NCBI GenBank assembly: GCA_024734555.1
Contig: JANPWX010020040.1
Coordinates: 165,653 to 229,652, forward strand
Direction of reading: 5' to 3'
DNA: 64,000 nt
Source: Trochalopteron elliotii
Taxonomy: Eukaryota; Chordata; Aves; Passeriformes; Leiothrichidae
Part shown: one piece after another, positions 11,246 to 24,378 of the stretch
Numbering within the stretch: position 1 is the stretch's first letter
How the letters are laid out: each line of letters opens with the position of its first letter
Notes under the pieces: model-generated
What the model saw: only the letters and a program-made list of their open reading frames with translations
The model's database searches: none
What the model was told of the DNA's origin: nothing
Program-made: the position numbers and the translations under genes

Positions 11246-13662
11246 CCACTTCTATGGTTTTAGCAAAGGAAAAATGCTATCATATTGTGAGAAACCAAAT
11301 GGTGACAACACATGACACATCCTCCACCAAGCCCAGTTGTACCAATATGTTCCCAGGCTTACTCAAGGTAGAATTCGCTTTAATTGTTCATTTCAAAGCA
11401 GCAGGAAAGCAAAAGCTCATTCACAATAGGAATTTAGAGAAGAGTGAGAGTTTGAATGTGAATCAGTTTATTAAAATTCCTGGTGTTTAAATGCCATTTC
11501 TTCAGAGACAAATATACCATGCTTATATGTGGGTAACACCATATTATATCTGTAATGAAAAATGCCGTGTAAAGAAGACATCCTTAAGCAGCTGAGCGAG
11601 CCAAGGCATCAGATGGACAAAAAGTTGGCTTCATTCTCTCATGAAGTATTTAAGTGGTTGATGAACAGGGAATATAAGGAAGAAAAAGACATGATCCAAG
11701 GTAAGGACTTGAGAAGAAGAAAATAGAATTTAAAGGAAATTACTTTCATGTTATACCTTGTTATTGGAATTATCTGGAAGGGTCTGCAAAAAAACAAGCA
11801 ACCAATCAAAAGAAAAAAAAAATCCCCAAACAGAACCCTAGAAAATGTTTATTAAGAGTAAACAGATACAGAGGTATGGGTCCCTTGCGGCAGTGATACA
11901 GCTCCTCAGAGGATGTGGGTTGCATCAGTGGCATTATTATGAAGTGAGGAACACACAGCACATGGCAGGAGCAGAACTGTAGACCCAGGAGACACAAGAA
12001 CATATATGACCATAAATAAGGAGTGGTGCAGCAGTAAAGGAGTCAGAAATTACAGTATAGATAAATCTGAAATCTCCCTTCTCTTAATGCCCTCTCATGT
12101 TCCATGTTTCAATAGATAACACCATCATTCCTGAAAAGACTTTCACAGTACGCCTTTTCAAATCTTTAGAGGGAGAAATTCCTTCAGTTATTCCAGAAAA
12201 CCCTGTCTCGAAATTGATCTATTTTATCAGCACTAAGTATGTCTGATGATTTTCTTGTGCCTCCTTGAAAATATTCCTATTTTTACATTATTTTGTCCCT
12301 TCAGCATGAACTACTGTCTGAACAGTCATTTCCATGTTTTGCAAAGCAACACTTTGTTGCTTGCAAAGTCTGACACTTTTCATTTGGAAATTCTCTGTTT
12401 TTATTTAGGTTTTCAAGGGAAACATGTAATAGCTCTTGATTGAGGTTTCTTCACACTACTATATGGTACAACAACAAAAACTTCACTTAAATCCAGAATC
12501 TGAGATCTATCATTCCAGAATAGATTAGGCAACAAAAGTCTGGGAAATTACTCTTAATTTTCAACTGTCTCTTTGCATAAGAATACACACTTCCAGAGCA
12601 GATGCTGTGGTAGAGAAGGGATCTGAGGTGCAAGAAACTTGGCATGACTTTTAACTTGCATAAAAACAACCCATCAAACAACTAAGCCAAACCAAAACCA
12701 AAACGAGGACAACAAAACAAAAAAAAAATCCCACAATCTTAAACCCAAATATTCATAAAGATGCCTCAGAGATAATAACCATTTCTTTAGACAGTGTGGT
12801 AGCTTCTTAAATTTCCTCAAAACTATTTATCTATACATTAACTTGTAAATGGGTGCTTTTATTTATGGTTACCTGAGTAAGCATTAATTTTCACCTCTGT
12901 GTTTGCCATTATAGGGAAAAAATATTTTGAAGTTATTACAAAATGTTCTAGAGAAAGTTAAGGCACCATATCTAGCTTCTGTTAGGTGCACTTTCCAAAA
13001 CAGAAGCACTCTCTGTAGTTGCAGCAACTTCCTTTCTTCATAGAGGAATAGGGAAGTAATTAAATTCATATAATTAATAACACTTCTTGTTCAATATGTA
13101 AAACAGGTGGAGAGAATATTAAAAAAAAAACCAAACAACAAACTTCTACCCATATTCAACCCAACTGGTAACACACCTGTGCCAAAATCTAAATGCAAGG
13201 GGTTCATAAGGGACAACACTGTGTCCCTACAGTACAAATAACACTGCACAAAATAGTGTCTAGCACCTCTTGTTTAAAACATCCTCTCCTATTGAAAAGA
13301 GATGCTGTTTGAATGTGTCAGAAATATAAGATCCACAGGAAGTGTTAATGTAGTATGAAGTATATTTTATGCTATTAAAGTGCTACTCAAGTGGGAAAAG
13401 TAAACTGTGGTACACTGAATTATCAAGGAAACTTTTCTGGAGAAGATTATGCTCTGACAGCCCCAATGTGATATGCATATCAAGATTTAGTGTCCATTTA
13501 TTAGTTTCTCAGCACAGGAGAACCCCGTGGCTGCCAAACCTGAATCATTACTCTCATTTTTCATTATATAATCAGTATGAAAATGGTGACTACCTGGATA
13601 TTCTCCTGGACATGAGGTGCTCAAACTAAGTACAGCTAGATCACCATTATTGCATCATTGAC

Positions 13663-13686
13663 TGATTATCATTCTAATGATAATCA
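13663..13686. repeat. 24-bp palindrome, 11-bp arms with CT spacer
   Basis: TGATTATCATT at 13663-13673 pairs exactly with AATGATAATCA at 13676-13686. The arms contain ATTA cores of the kind bound by homeodomain proteins, so the site could be a paired factor site or chance. Confidence 0.75.
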
Positions 13687-15205
13687 TGTCTACTCTTTAT
13701 TTTCATTCTCTGTACTGAAAAAATGCATATGTCACTGAGTAATTATGCCTAGTTCCTGTTTCTGAATTATGTCCTTGATGTATGCGCCTTTGTCACTGCT
13801 GCTCTAATTTTACTCTGTGCCTTGAACCTTTCCCTTCAAAACAAATAAATTAACACCTGGTGGTGTTTAACTGAACTCAGAGTCAAAAATTGAGACTATT
13901 CCATTTACTGCCTGCTACATGCAATTCTATGCCACTAGCTTTTTCCATGATCACTACATTCTTCCCTCAAAGAATCTGTCCAAGGGTTAAGTGTATCGTG
14001 TTCTATTTGAATAAAGATTCAAAATCTTCTTTCAGCTTGAATGATAGTAGCATTGATGTGAGAGGTTGCCACATACTTTGAGGCTAACTAAACAGGCAAA
14101 TAAATATATGGGCAGCCTCTCTGCTCATGGGTTTGCCACCATTTTGAAGGTCCGAGGTCAGCTTTTCCCATAGCAGCACTTTCATTTTCTACAGCTAAAT
14201 TTGTCACTATAAAAGGCAGAAAGGACTTGTTTTTAACTTGAATATAAAACTAAACCACTCCTGCAAATTTTAATATTATAGAACATCCAAAACTGTTATT
14301 AAGAACTTACATCTGCAGCTAAATGAAGCAACCATTTTGACAGCACAGTGTTAACCCTCTGTAACACCTGTCCTCCCATTGCGCCTCTTGCCAATGTCTC
14401 TACTGATTATGGCAGCATACATCTGAGGTCAGTCTGACTAACTAATCAGTGATAATCACCTGAGTAGAGGAGATTAGCAAATTCTTTACTTAGGAGGTGA
14501 AAAATACATAAATTCTGCTACCATTATAGAACACCTTGCTGAAAAACATGCAATCTGCCAGAGTGACTCCAGAGACCAAGAAGTCCTCCTTTGTCATTCC
14601 ACCCTCATGACAAGTCCCTTTTGATCCAAAATCATGTAATTTCTACTCATTACATTGAAAAGATGACATTTCACTGTCCAGTAAAATAACTCCAGCAAAA
14701 TTTGATCCCCAGTTCAAATATTTTCATTTCAGAAATGCTGATCATAAATGTGATCTGCTTGGGAAAATGGCAAAAAGCTATGACGAGCTCAGTCTGTTGG
14801 ATGCTAAATTTAGTTTTCCACTTATATTTAGAGACATCCTTTCTTTTTGGGTTCATTTTGAAAGGAAAGACAACGTCACAATAAACAACTCATGGGCACT
14901 AGTCCATAGATGGAAGTTAGAAGGTGGAGTCACCCAAAGGTACCATCCTAGGTATCACTGTACATCTGTTTTAGGGTTTTAATTTAAAAAGAGGTGACTG
15001 ACAAGACGAAGCAAAAGGCAGAGTCAAGGTAAAACCCTTTCTAACATGAATGGCGCTTGGAGCTATGTCATGGAGAAATTACAAATAACAAGGAACAGAC
15101 AGGGTAGTGACTAATCATTTACTTCAGTATTAAGCAAAGAGATATAATTATTTTTGTATTTTGAAAATTATTTTATATGAGGAGAAAAATAAGGAGTTCC
15201 AAAAC

Positions 15206-15260
15206 TGGGGGGAGGGAGCAAGCGGGGTGGGAAGAAAAAGAAAAAAAAAGGGGTGGATAA
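15206..15260. repeat. G/A-rich low complexity
   Basis: G runs and A runs follow one another (GGGGGGAGGGAG, then AAAAAGAAAAAAAAAGGGG). There is no regular period. Confidence 0.8.
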
Positions 15261-15650
15261 GAGAGAAAAACAGTCAGAGAAAGACGATATAAGTACTACC
15301 CTAAGATTTTGTCTATTATAGGTTTAAAAAACAACCCCAAAAGCCAAAAACAACCCTGAAGTTAAAATTCTAAAGTGATAAATATCCTTAACTGGAAAAA
15401 GACCTTCATAAGGATCCAATCAGTTCCTGGAGTTTACTGGAAATGATTATCTCTTGCTAAAACTAAAACATGGTTCTTCTGTCACTGATATGCTTTTGTA
15501 GATGTTACATAGAGAAGCTAATGGAGGTCCTGTATGGGCTTTAAGGATGGAAGGATTTTTGATAAATGCATCCTGCTTTCCTTGAATTGTGTTCGGGCAG
15601 TAACAGTGGCTCCTATGCAACATTTTCCTGAAAAACCTGTGATTTCACCC

Positions 15651-16264
15651 TGTATTTGCTTTACATGGTAAGTAGTGGGNNNNNNNNNNNNNNNNNNNNN
15701 NNNNNNNNNNNNNNNNNNNNNNNNNNNNNNNNNNNNNNNNNNNNNNNNNNNNNNNNNNNNNNNNNNNNNNNNNNNNNNNNNNNNNNNNNNNNNNNNNNNN
15801 NNNNNNNNNNNNNNNNNNNNNNNNNNNNNNNNNNNNNNNNNNNNNNNNNNNNNNNNNNNNNNNNNNNNNNNNNNNNNNNNNNNNNNNNNNNNNNNNNNNN
15901 NNNNNNNNNNNNNNNNNNNNNNNNNNNNNNNNNNNNNNNNNNNNNNNNNNNNNNNNNNNNNNNNNNNNNNNNNNNNNNNNNNNNNNNNNNNNNNNNNNNN
16001 NNNNNNNNNNNNNNNNNGGTAAGATTTTATTTTTTAAGGATTTGAATTTATTTCCAGTTCTACTCTTATTTGGCTGGCAATAAATTAATTTCATTTCCCC
16101 AAGCTGAGTCCATTTTGCATGGTAACAGTAACTGGTGAGTGACCTCTCCCTTTGCTTACCTTGAACCACAAGCCTTTTGTTATATTTTCTCTCCCCTGTG
16201 CAGCTGAGAAGGGGAGGGACAGAACGGCTTTGGTGGGTGCCTGGCGTCCTAGGGTCAATCACCA
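15651..16264 (+). mobile_element. Solo LTR, ERVL-like songbird family, plus strand, with internal assembly gap
   Basis: The left end, TGTATTTGCTTTACATGGTAAG, matches the start of a songbird LTR family I remember (TGTGTTGGTTTTGCATGG) at 17 of 22 positions. The right part follows the same family closely, with an AATAAA polyadenylation signal at 16079-16084. After it come 'CCCCAAGCTGAGTCCATTTTGC', 'TTATATTTTCTCTCCCCTG' and 'GGCTTTGGTGGGTGCCTGGCG', and it closes with CACCA. An identical 5-bp duplication, CACCC, lies at 15646-15650 and 16265-16269, as expected of class III elements. No internal retroviral region is seen, so it is a solo LTR. Most of its 5' and middle part is inside the gap. I take the end at 16264 because of the duplication. 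The family may end two bases later. Confidence 0.85.
15680..16017. other. Assembly gap (338 N)
   Basis: The run of N lies wholly inside the solo LTR. The missing part would be the GC-rich middle of that LTR family. Whether the gap size is real or estimated cannot be told. Confidence 0.99.
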
Positions 16265-18160
16265 CACCCCCTTTGTGCCTGGGTCAATTACACCAGCCTA
16301 AAGTAATTTCATGTAGTGCTGGTAACCTCTTCCACAGCTTGGTGCCTCAGCCTGTTATGTTTGGGTAGAGTTAAAAAGCCAGCATGACCCGTGAGCACAG
16401 CTCAAGGAGCAGACTCCAACACAGCAGTGAGTTTTGCTCTCCATAAGGACATTGCCTCTGCTCCCATAAAAGAAGGCATGCATTGCAAATGCAAGCCCTT
16501 TGAAATATTGAAACCAATGCTGAATGCACTTCTGGAAACTTGATATTTTCATCACATGCCATCTAAGCTAATACACTGCACTGTTTACAGTCCTCTACTA
16601 CAATATATTTTGAAATGATTACCTTGCTCTGAGTCATTTGTGTCATAATGCTCTCCATAGGTACCCATAAAATGAAAATGTAAGCCTCTTTTATTGGTGG
16701 CACTGCATCTTAATTGAAAATATTAAAGGCTATTGCTCTCCTACCGTTTCTTTTTTTCTTTTCCTTTTTTATTTTTTTGCTTCTCCCTCTCTGTTTAATT
16801 GGCTAATCATATGATTTTTTTAATATGAAATAATCATGAAAGAAAATATGAAGCTAATTTAAATTCAAACTGGATTTGGTGATATTTAAGTGATTATCCC
16901 AAAGTAGCAGAGGGTGTAAGAGGCAATAAACATCTGCTACGTTCATGACCATTGGCCTCACTGTTTATGAGCTTGGGAGATATTTATTTCAAGAGACATG
17001 CTTCTCTTTGGGTTAGACTGTATTTTTTCCCCTTGTTTTATATTTATTTCCTCCCCTGTAAAATTTTAAGGCAGGATTTTTTTCCCTTTTCCTCCTCTCT
17101 CACCCCATCTCCTTTCACACTAAAAGCAGAGTGAAATCCAAGTAAATAAGAAATTTATCCAAGAAATCTTTCAGCAAGTAGGGATGGGTTCCTTAGCTGT
17201 TGCTCCTCTTGTGAACTGTGTGAACTACTCCAGGTTTATGGGCTGAAGAAGTTAATAGGAATTCTGTATTGTAGTTGGTTCATTGTCCAGCTGCCATTCA
17301 ATTGTGTCTGTTGTATGTAATTGCCGACTGAGGCTGTAACCTTTTCCTTTTCTCTTTCCCTCACATGCAATAAGCATCAGGGGTGAAGTTGGGGAACAAG
17401 TTGTAACTGAAAGATGCAGGCAGCTTTCTGGTTTTGTCTTTTTAGTGAAGGAAATAGAAAAGCAAAATAAAGCAGACTGCTTTTTGAGAAATTTGGGAGA
17501 GAATTTAGCTATTTAGCTATGGAGACAGCAAGAGAGCTTCATAACAGTGTTTTTAGGAATAGGCAAAATATATATTATTTGATTAACTTTTGTAGTGCAT
17601 ATTACTTTGAACATAGAAGTGCTTCTTCAAGTCTCAAACAGAATAAGACAATTTCCATGTCAACGTTCTTAGAAATTTAAGAGTTTGCTTCAGATGCTTC
17701 TCTGGGTATTCTTTATTTGAATGAATTCTATATTTATTTTAATCAATTTTCTATGATGTTACTGAAAAGCCATTGTGGCAGCAACCCACAGGTGAGCATA
17801 TGATGATACGGGGTGTGTTTTAGGGAACTTCATATATAGGATTGCAATAGTTTCCAAGAATCATCTGTTGGGAGTAAATATGTAGAGTTTTAAATGTGAA
17901 GGGTCTTAGTAAATAACAGATTAAGTCTTGTGGTTTCTACATATAAAGAATATGGAGGATGCTGTGGCTCTTTGCTGTCAAGCTCACAAATTGTACCAGC
18001 CTGATAACCTTTAGTTACCTTTGCAAAGAATCTCAGTCAAGAATACGTAATGATTACATGCTTTAACTCTTTTACATCTTGCATGAAATTTATAGTCAGG
18101 GTGTAGGCTGTATTAAATATACACAGTTCAAATTTCTCAATATTTTATCCCTGGTAGGGC

Positions 18161-18197
18161 TTTGCAACCACCTACAACCACCTTTGCAACCACCACA
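18161..18197. repeat. Short tandem repeat based on CAACCACCT
   Basis: TTTGCAACCACC occurs twice with TACAACCACC between, giving about three copies of an 11-12 bp unit. Confidence 0.7.
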
Positions 18198-19590
18198 GAG
18201 CAAATTTATCATGCAAAGAAAGAATCTGAAATTGTCCTGAGAGAAGTCAATTTTCCTTTTCCTGTAGGTATGAAAATGAATGTAAGGAAGTTCTGTTATG
18301 GCCTATAGTAAAGGTAACTGAGTCAATATGGAACCTGTAGTAAATATTATGATCTTCTCATCACTTGGAATTTATTTGGTGAGCTTTTTGGGTCAAGGCC
18401 CAGGATTTCAGTATTTCATCATTCATGAACTCCATTACTTCTTGGTTATTAGAAAAGAGTTGTTATATTACTAAAGTCAAAGCAGTTGAAATTTCGGGCC
18501 ACTGTAGAGAGCTAAACAAGTAATTCTGAAGCAACATAAATGTGTGAGACGGAAGTTGATCTTTTACAGATAACTTTTTAAAAAATATTCTTTTTTAAAA
18601 TTTTTATGTTTAACCTTGTCTGCTTGCTTTTACTTTCTTTAGAAATAAATATAAACATAGGGAAAAAGCTGAAAAATATGCTGAAGTTCATAGTGCAAAA
18701 TTGTCTATGAAGACTTTACTACATCTATATCCAAATTCTATTAAGTCTGAAAAAATGAAAAGCTGCTTAATTCTGTAAATGGCAAGATCTAGAAATGAGG
18801 GTTTCACTTATTGTCAGCATTGAATATGGACTGAAAAACAAGGAAAGGGATGTGTCACAATGTGCTTGGTATTTTTCATGGAAATTTTATGGTCTAATTC
18901 CTATGCTAAAAAAAAAATGAAATTAAGATAATTACTCCAGATGAAGGAAGTGTTATTATTTGTAATTTACAGACTGGGAGAGCAAAGGCAGAGATCACAT
19001 CCTTTAAAGTGACAAGAGACACTGTGGGATCACTGTTTAAGTGTCCCGAACACAGTAGAAAGTGATTTGAACTGTTCATGGAAGATTTTACTGCAAGAAT
19101 GAACACTTACTTTTCCTTTAAAAAAAAAAATAAAGTTCAAGGCTGTAATTGGTACAATTCCATTTTACAAAGACAAATCTAAATTATGAAATTCACCTCC
19201 ATATTTGTTCTGTGAAGTTTTCTAGAACATGGAGAAATTAAGAAGTCAAAGTGCTAATATTCTTCCCTTCTTTTCCAGGTTTTATTTCACTTTCTATGTT
19301 TTCTGAAAGATTGACAGTACAAATAAAATGTCATATAATATAACAATAAGTTTAATAGACCTCTTCACATAACAGAACACAGAGTGGCAGGCTGGCATTG
19401 TGAGATGGATTTTGTTGGGAATCTGCTTATTTGTGTTGTTATTGAATTGGGTTTTTTCTTTGTTTATTTCTATGTGATTATTTTTCAAGGTACAGGACAT
19501 CTCAAGGCAGAATATCTTGGCATTATAAGCGGAGGAGCAATTACTTTGCGCCAGAAATTTCCAACAGATTGAAACAGAATGTACCTTTGC

Positions 19591-19626
19591 AAAAGGAAAA
19601 AGAAAGAAAGAAAAAAAAAAAAAAAG
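19591..19626. repeat. A-rich (AAAG)n tract
   Basis: Several AAAG units pass into a run of about 15 A. Confidence 0.85.
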
Positions 19627-20879
19627 ACACATTTTACCTCCACTTACATGTAGCTCATGCAAACCTGAACTGCAGTTCCGGGGCACAACTCAAGATTTGA
19701 TATTAAAGTGTTTCATTTGCAACCAATTATGCTCAGGATTAGATTCCACTGCTGCCTTGCTTAACAGTACAGTACCTTGATTTCAAACAACCTGATAGAG
19801 GTTTGTTGGCTTCTTTTTTTTCCCTCTTCTCTCTCTTTTTCTCCCCTTTTCCTGCCCCTTAGAACCACCTCTGCCTTCATCAAAACAATTCCATTTGTAC
19901 TTATTAAAGCATTACAGCCAGTAAGCAGAGAGTACAGAATAAGCTTTACCATTTTAGCCTTTTTCCCATCTGAATATCACGAATCTTCTATCTCACCATG
20001 GTGTAAGGTCTCTGATTACATCAACCTCTCCAAATTATGCTGAAATGGAGGCCATTCAATTTGCTACAATCAGTAACTTTCGAAAGAGCCCTGCATAATT
20101 GATTTCACAGTAATATAGGCACAGGTGAATGAGTTCCTCAGCCTCGTTTATATAGTGTTTTCTTTCATTCCAAAGTGCATTATTCAATAGAAATCACATT
20201 TTTTTCCCACCAGTTGGCAGGTAAGGCTTTTGTCATATACAAAGTTGTGAGACAGAAAGAGAGAGCACAGGGGAAAAATAGTATAGAAACAGGAAAATTG
20301 AAATGAATGCCCTGGGTGAAATACTAAATGCAGACATACCTTGGGTGAAATGGCTTCTCTTTTCTGTGTGTCTGATCAAGGTGGGGAGTGACAGATAGGA
20401 TACAAAAATGCAGGATACAAAAACCTGTTGAAATTTAAATGTGCTCCACAAGTGTAATTTGTCTTGGGAAGTGTGGGGTGGGGTGGGGTGTGTACACAAT
20501 TTCAAAGATGAACATTCATTCAAGGTGGAAAATATCCGGGCTTATCAACTGAAGAGACTATGGATGCTATGGTGATGTTGGAATTAGAGAAAAACATTAG
20601 AAACCGGGTATATGCTGTACCCAGGGACAGTTGAAAGTGGCAATAGTCTAAACACCAGTATGTGGTACCATCTCTGCTATTTTATCCCTTTCAAGGAGCC
20701 AGTCACACTGGTTATTGCTCAGTGGACCCAACTCCTTAGCCCCAAAGTACTGCTCCTACTTTATAGACCTGTGGTGGAAACTCCATGGATGGGATACATC
20801 ACAGAGTGTACAGGCTTGCATGTGTGCTTCCTGCTGGGAGAAAAGTAAGGGTAACAGCAGCAAAACAAACAAACACACA

Positions 20880-20921
20880 AATAGATAGATCGATAGATAT
20901 AGATAGACAGATAGATAGATC
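20880..20921. repeat. (GATA)n microsatellite
   Basis: About nine imperfect ATAG units occur, with CGATAG and ACAG variants, preceded by an A/C-rich stretch from 20861. Confidence 0.9.
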
Positions 20922-21233
20922 TAGGTAGCAAATAGGAAGCATTAAATTATTTGGATATGGAACAGTGTTTAGACCATTGAAAATAGAATTAAAATAGAGA
21001 TTCAATGGATATTTGCAATATAGAGACAAGGTAGGAAAATTTGATAGAAGTTTGGAGATTTTTTTAAAAAAAGGTCTTTTAAGTTGAGAGAAAAACAACG
21101 AGGACATCTCCAAAAACAATCAATCCCATCTGCAACAGAGCTCATTCCAAATAATGACTTTGAGCTGCCAGTTTACACTGATTCCAGAAGAAGCCCAGCA
21201 AAACATGTCAGACTTGACTTGAGTACATCTAAA

Positions 21234-22711
21234 TGTGTTGGTTTAGCACAGATGGTAAAAGACCAATTGGTGGCTGGCTTTCAGATTGCAAACCACTTTG
21301 GCCAATTAAATATATGGATACACTTCTGGGTCACACAGGCTTAAAAATCAGAAGAAGCCTGGGAAAATTCCTTTTCCTTCAGGCCTTGGAGGAGGTAAGG
21401 AGGCAGCTCGGCTCCCCCCTTGCAGGGAGAGGGCCTGGATGGGCCCAGCCTTCCCTGGGCCCAGCTTTTCACAGGAGGCTCACCTGGCCTGATGACTCCG
21501 GGGCTGGGAAAGGGGAGGAGAATATGTACCCCTGTCCCAGCCTGGATCGGATTTCCAATGGCTGTAAAACAGTCTAAGTTGTGGGGGCCCCAGCCCCCTC
21601 CAGCTCCGGTGACTCTCGGGCAGAGAGGAAAAAGAGGGGGAGAAGCTCTCTTTTCTCAGGTGGCTCCTGAGATCATGCAGCTAAGATCAAAAAGCAGCTC
21701 CGCAGCCGAGCAGGGGGCCCCACAGCAGCCAGAGCCCCAACATCCTGGCCCAGCTTTGGCGCGGCCTGGCCCTACCATCTTCAGCCCCTTCCCGGGGAGA
21801 ACCATCCTGCCCTCTGCAGACCTGGGAGATGTTACCTCTTTCTTTGATGGATGAGACTTACAAATGCACTGGCCCTTTCCTGGGTGACAACAGACAAGGT
21901 GAGTGAACTATAAGGGGACATAAAACTGAAGTCAGTGAAGAAAGAGAGTGAAAGTCTAACTGAAGGAAGCAATTGAGGAATTGTCATTCTAGGTTGGAAT
22001 TTTCTTATGAGCTATGGTAATCGATTGTATATATAGATTATTCCTTTAAATCAGGGGGAAAATGTGTATTTTGGGGAGATGATTATTCAGGTTTGTGGAT
22101 TTAAACAAAGGTATCTGTGATGGACTGAGTGAACATTGAATTAGTAGCTGTGATCCTGTGATCTCATGAGATGCTTGGACAGAGAGAGATGAGATAAGAA
22201 GCCCTCTGCACCAGTGAAGAAGTGACAAGACATATCTGTTCCCTGAGATGAAGAATCTTTTGCTTTTGGAGTTGCTTTTCTTTAAAAATTACACCCTAGT
22301 ATTCATGACTCCATGAAACATGAGCAGCTGGGGAAACTGCTAATGGGAGGGGCTTCACAGTCAGCAGAGAGGTTTTCTGGATTGGTGCGGATTTGTGATG
22401 TGGGAACTGCCAGAGGTCTGTTTATTTTGGTAATGCTACCATGGGAGTTCTAAGAGAGATTCCTCTTCCCAAAGACCTGATGGAAAATTATTTTTAAATG
22501 GTGAAACTGACTGAAAATCACAGGTTTTGTCTCTATGTTGTTTGTGGAAAAGTGAGCAGTTGGTAGGGGAGAAGTATCTTGAAAGTTTCATTTTCATTCT
22601 CATTTTCTTCTTTTAGTGTATGTTAATAAATCTTTGTACCCTTTAAGCTTTGCTTCTCTCCTCATCCTATCCCACAGAGGGAAGAAGAGAGTAAACACTC
22701 AAACCACTACA
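21234..22711 (+). mobile_element. Solo LTR of an endogenous retrovirus, plus strand, 1478 bp
   Basis: The left end is TGTGTTGGTTTAGCACAG and the right end is CCACTACA, so TG and CA termini are present. An exact 5-bp duplication, CTAAA, flanks the element at 21229-21233 and 22712-22716. An AATAAA signal at 22625-22630 lies about 85 bp before the end, followed by a T/C-rich U5-like tail. A GC-rich central part (about 21390-21850) holds the 144-codon and 114-codon frames, which look like chance frames in GC-rich LTR DNA. The 5-bp duplication points to class III (ERVL-type) integration. Its length is large for an LTR but fits the long songbird LTR families. No internal proviral sequence remains. 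Confidence 0.85.
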
Positions 22712-22716
22712 CTAAA

Positions 22717-24378
22717 TCTGGCAAACAGAGACAGGCAATTGTGAATCCATGACATAAATTGGTGTTTCTGCCCGGTTACGAACAAAACCATTACGTTAAA
22801 TTTAAGCAAGAAGGATCCTGTGCCATGAAGTTGATATGCATTATACAGAAGAAAACATGGGAGTGGTAATATCAAAGGCAAACCAGCAGTTATCTTTCAC
22901 CTGAATCTGCTGTATTCTTATTCTCCCAATGTTCAGAGAGCAACTGCAGGACTTATTGTTCTCATGAGAAGTATGTGAGTAACTGTACAGAATTTTATGT
23001 GCATGTATGGATGTGTGTGTGTACAAATTCACTGCAAAAATAAAAAGCTTTCTCTGACCAGTCCCTTTTTAGGAAAAATGCAGCTGCCTCTGTATATTAT
23101 ACTTCCTTTTCTGAAGAATTAGAGGGTTTATGTGCTTCGTGCGACAGTTTGATTATAAAACATTGAGGAAACGTTCACTCTATTCAAATCTAAGAAGAAC
23201 TAAAGTTTATGCTACTTAAATCACTTCTAAATCTGAACTGTTTGGATCTCTGAATTTTATGATAATATTAACAGAGCTTCTAATTTTTTTTTGTATTGTT
23301 TAATTTTACATGAGTAAATATAATTACTCCTTTTGTCAGAAGTTCTAATACCAATTTATAATTCATGGAGTTAATTATGTTAACGAGGAGGTAATCATTT
23401 CTCAACTCTCTCCCCTGTAATTTTAAAGGATTTTGTTTTTTTTCCTGTCTCATTCTCACCTCTCCTTTTACCATTTCTCTTCCAGCCATGAAGTGGGAGC
23501 ATACACAATTCATCTGTGATATAATTATTTACCATGGCAACAGTTTGTGAATGGGGTTGTGAAGTTGCAAATAACTAAAAAGAAGCTTAAGTAAAACAGG
23601 CTGAAAAAATTATCCTTTTCAAAACAAGTGAAGAGTCCTTTAAGGTCAGGAAAGCTTTTGTCACTCAAATATGTTGAATCAGGAGAAGGTGAAAAAGCAT
23701 AGTTTTGGGGTTTCTTTTTCCTACTTTGGTAAAATCTGATGAACAAATTAAGATAAGTACTTCACATGTGTTTGTGTATGTGCAAATTTGTTTTGGGAAG
23801 GGTCTATGTGACTGACAATAAAAAACATTTGAACAGACTTATGACAAGCACTGAATCTGGCAGTACCCAGCAAGACTAAGAAAAGTTTTTAAAGATGTCC
23901 TATTGAAAAATGATGGAAAAGAGAGTCATACCTGTGGTGGTTGATATTCCTTGTAACATTTCTGGGATGAACAGACAGCTCAAACTCATGCTGATATGCA
24001 AGACCCCCTCATTTTAGAGTCTTAGAAGTAGATAGACAAAATCTATTGAAAACTGGAGCCATAATCTTTGTATTTTTTTGAGGCTGCTGTTGAGAAATCT
24101 TTTCCTACCACCCATCCTATTCAATAATCTATTGAGTATTTTAGCTCTGCTGCTTCAGAATCAAAGAAATCTATCGATGTTCTTCAAAGGCACACTGAGC
24201 TGCATATGAAAAGGAAACAATAACAACAAAACCTCATCCATATGCACCATGATTTACGGTTTACCCATGTGGGAGTAGACTTAGGTGCCATATTTATCCT
24301 AACTCACAGCCATAACGATTTAAGAATCAAAATATTTCAGAGGAATAGATTAAAAAGACATCAACAGAATTCATTGAA
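22717..24378. other. Unique AT-rich sequence, nothing recognised
   Basis: The frames are 60-77 codons long and lie on the minus strand. There are no clear repeats beyond short T and A runs. Confidence 0.6.

Larger units (their letters stand above)
11246..15645. other. Unique sequence with minor low-complexity tracts
   Basis: A/C-rich patches occur at about 12690-12731 and 13121-13142, and a G/A-rich patch at 15206-15260. The open frames are 86 codons or fewer. A near-perfect palindrome at 13663-13686 is listed separately. No transposable element was recognised. Confidence 0.55.
16270..21228. other. Gene-free single-copy stretch, partly like conserved non-coding DNA
   Basis: Apart from a T-rich patch near 16748-16780, the A/G patch at 19591-19626 and the GATA tract at 20880, I recognise no transposable element here. 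The segments at 16560-17000 and 17230-17345 have the mixed composition and homeodomain-type ATTA-rich motifs often seen in conserved non-coding elements, but only alignment could show this. The longest frames are 130 codons (minus, 19294-19686, across the A-rich patch) and 106 codons (minus, 20799-21119). Neither has protein features I can identify. Confidence 0.5.

Noticed and set aside
10920..11249. 109-codon lysine/arginine/glutamate frame
   Set aside because: It is the translation of the TTTTC microsatellite on the minus strand.
21420..21854. 144-codon frame in a GC-rich part
   Set aside because: It lies inside a solo LTR with target duplication. Its proline-rich, low-order sequence fits chance in GC-rich DNA.
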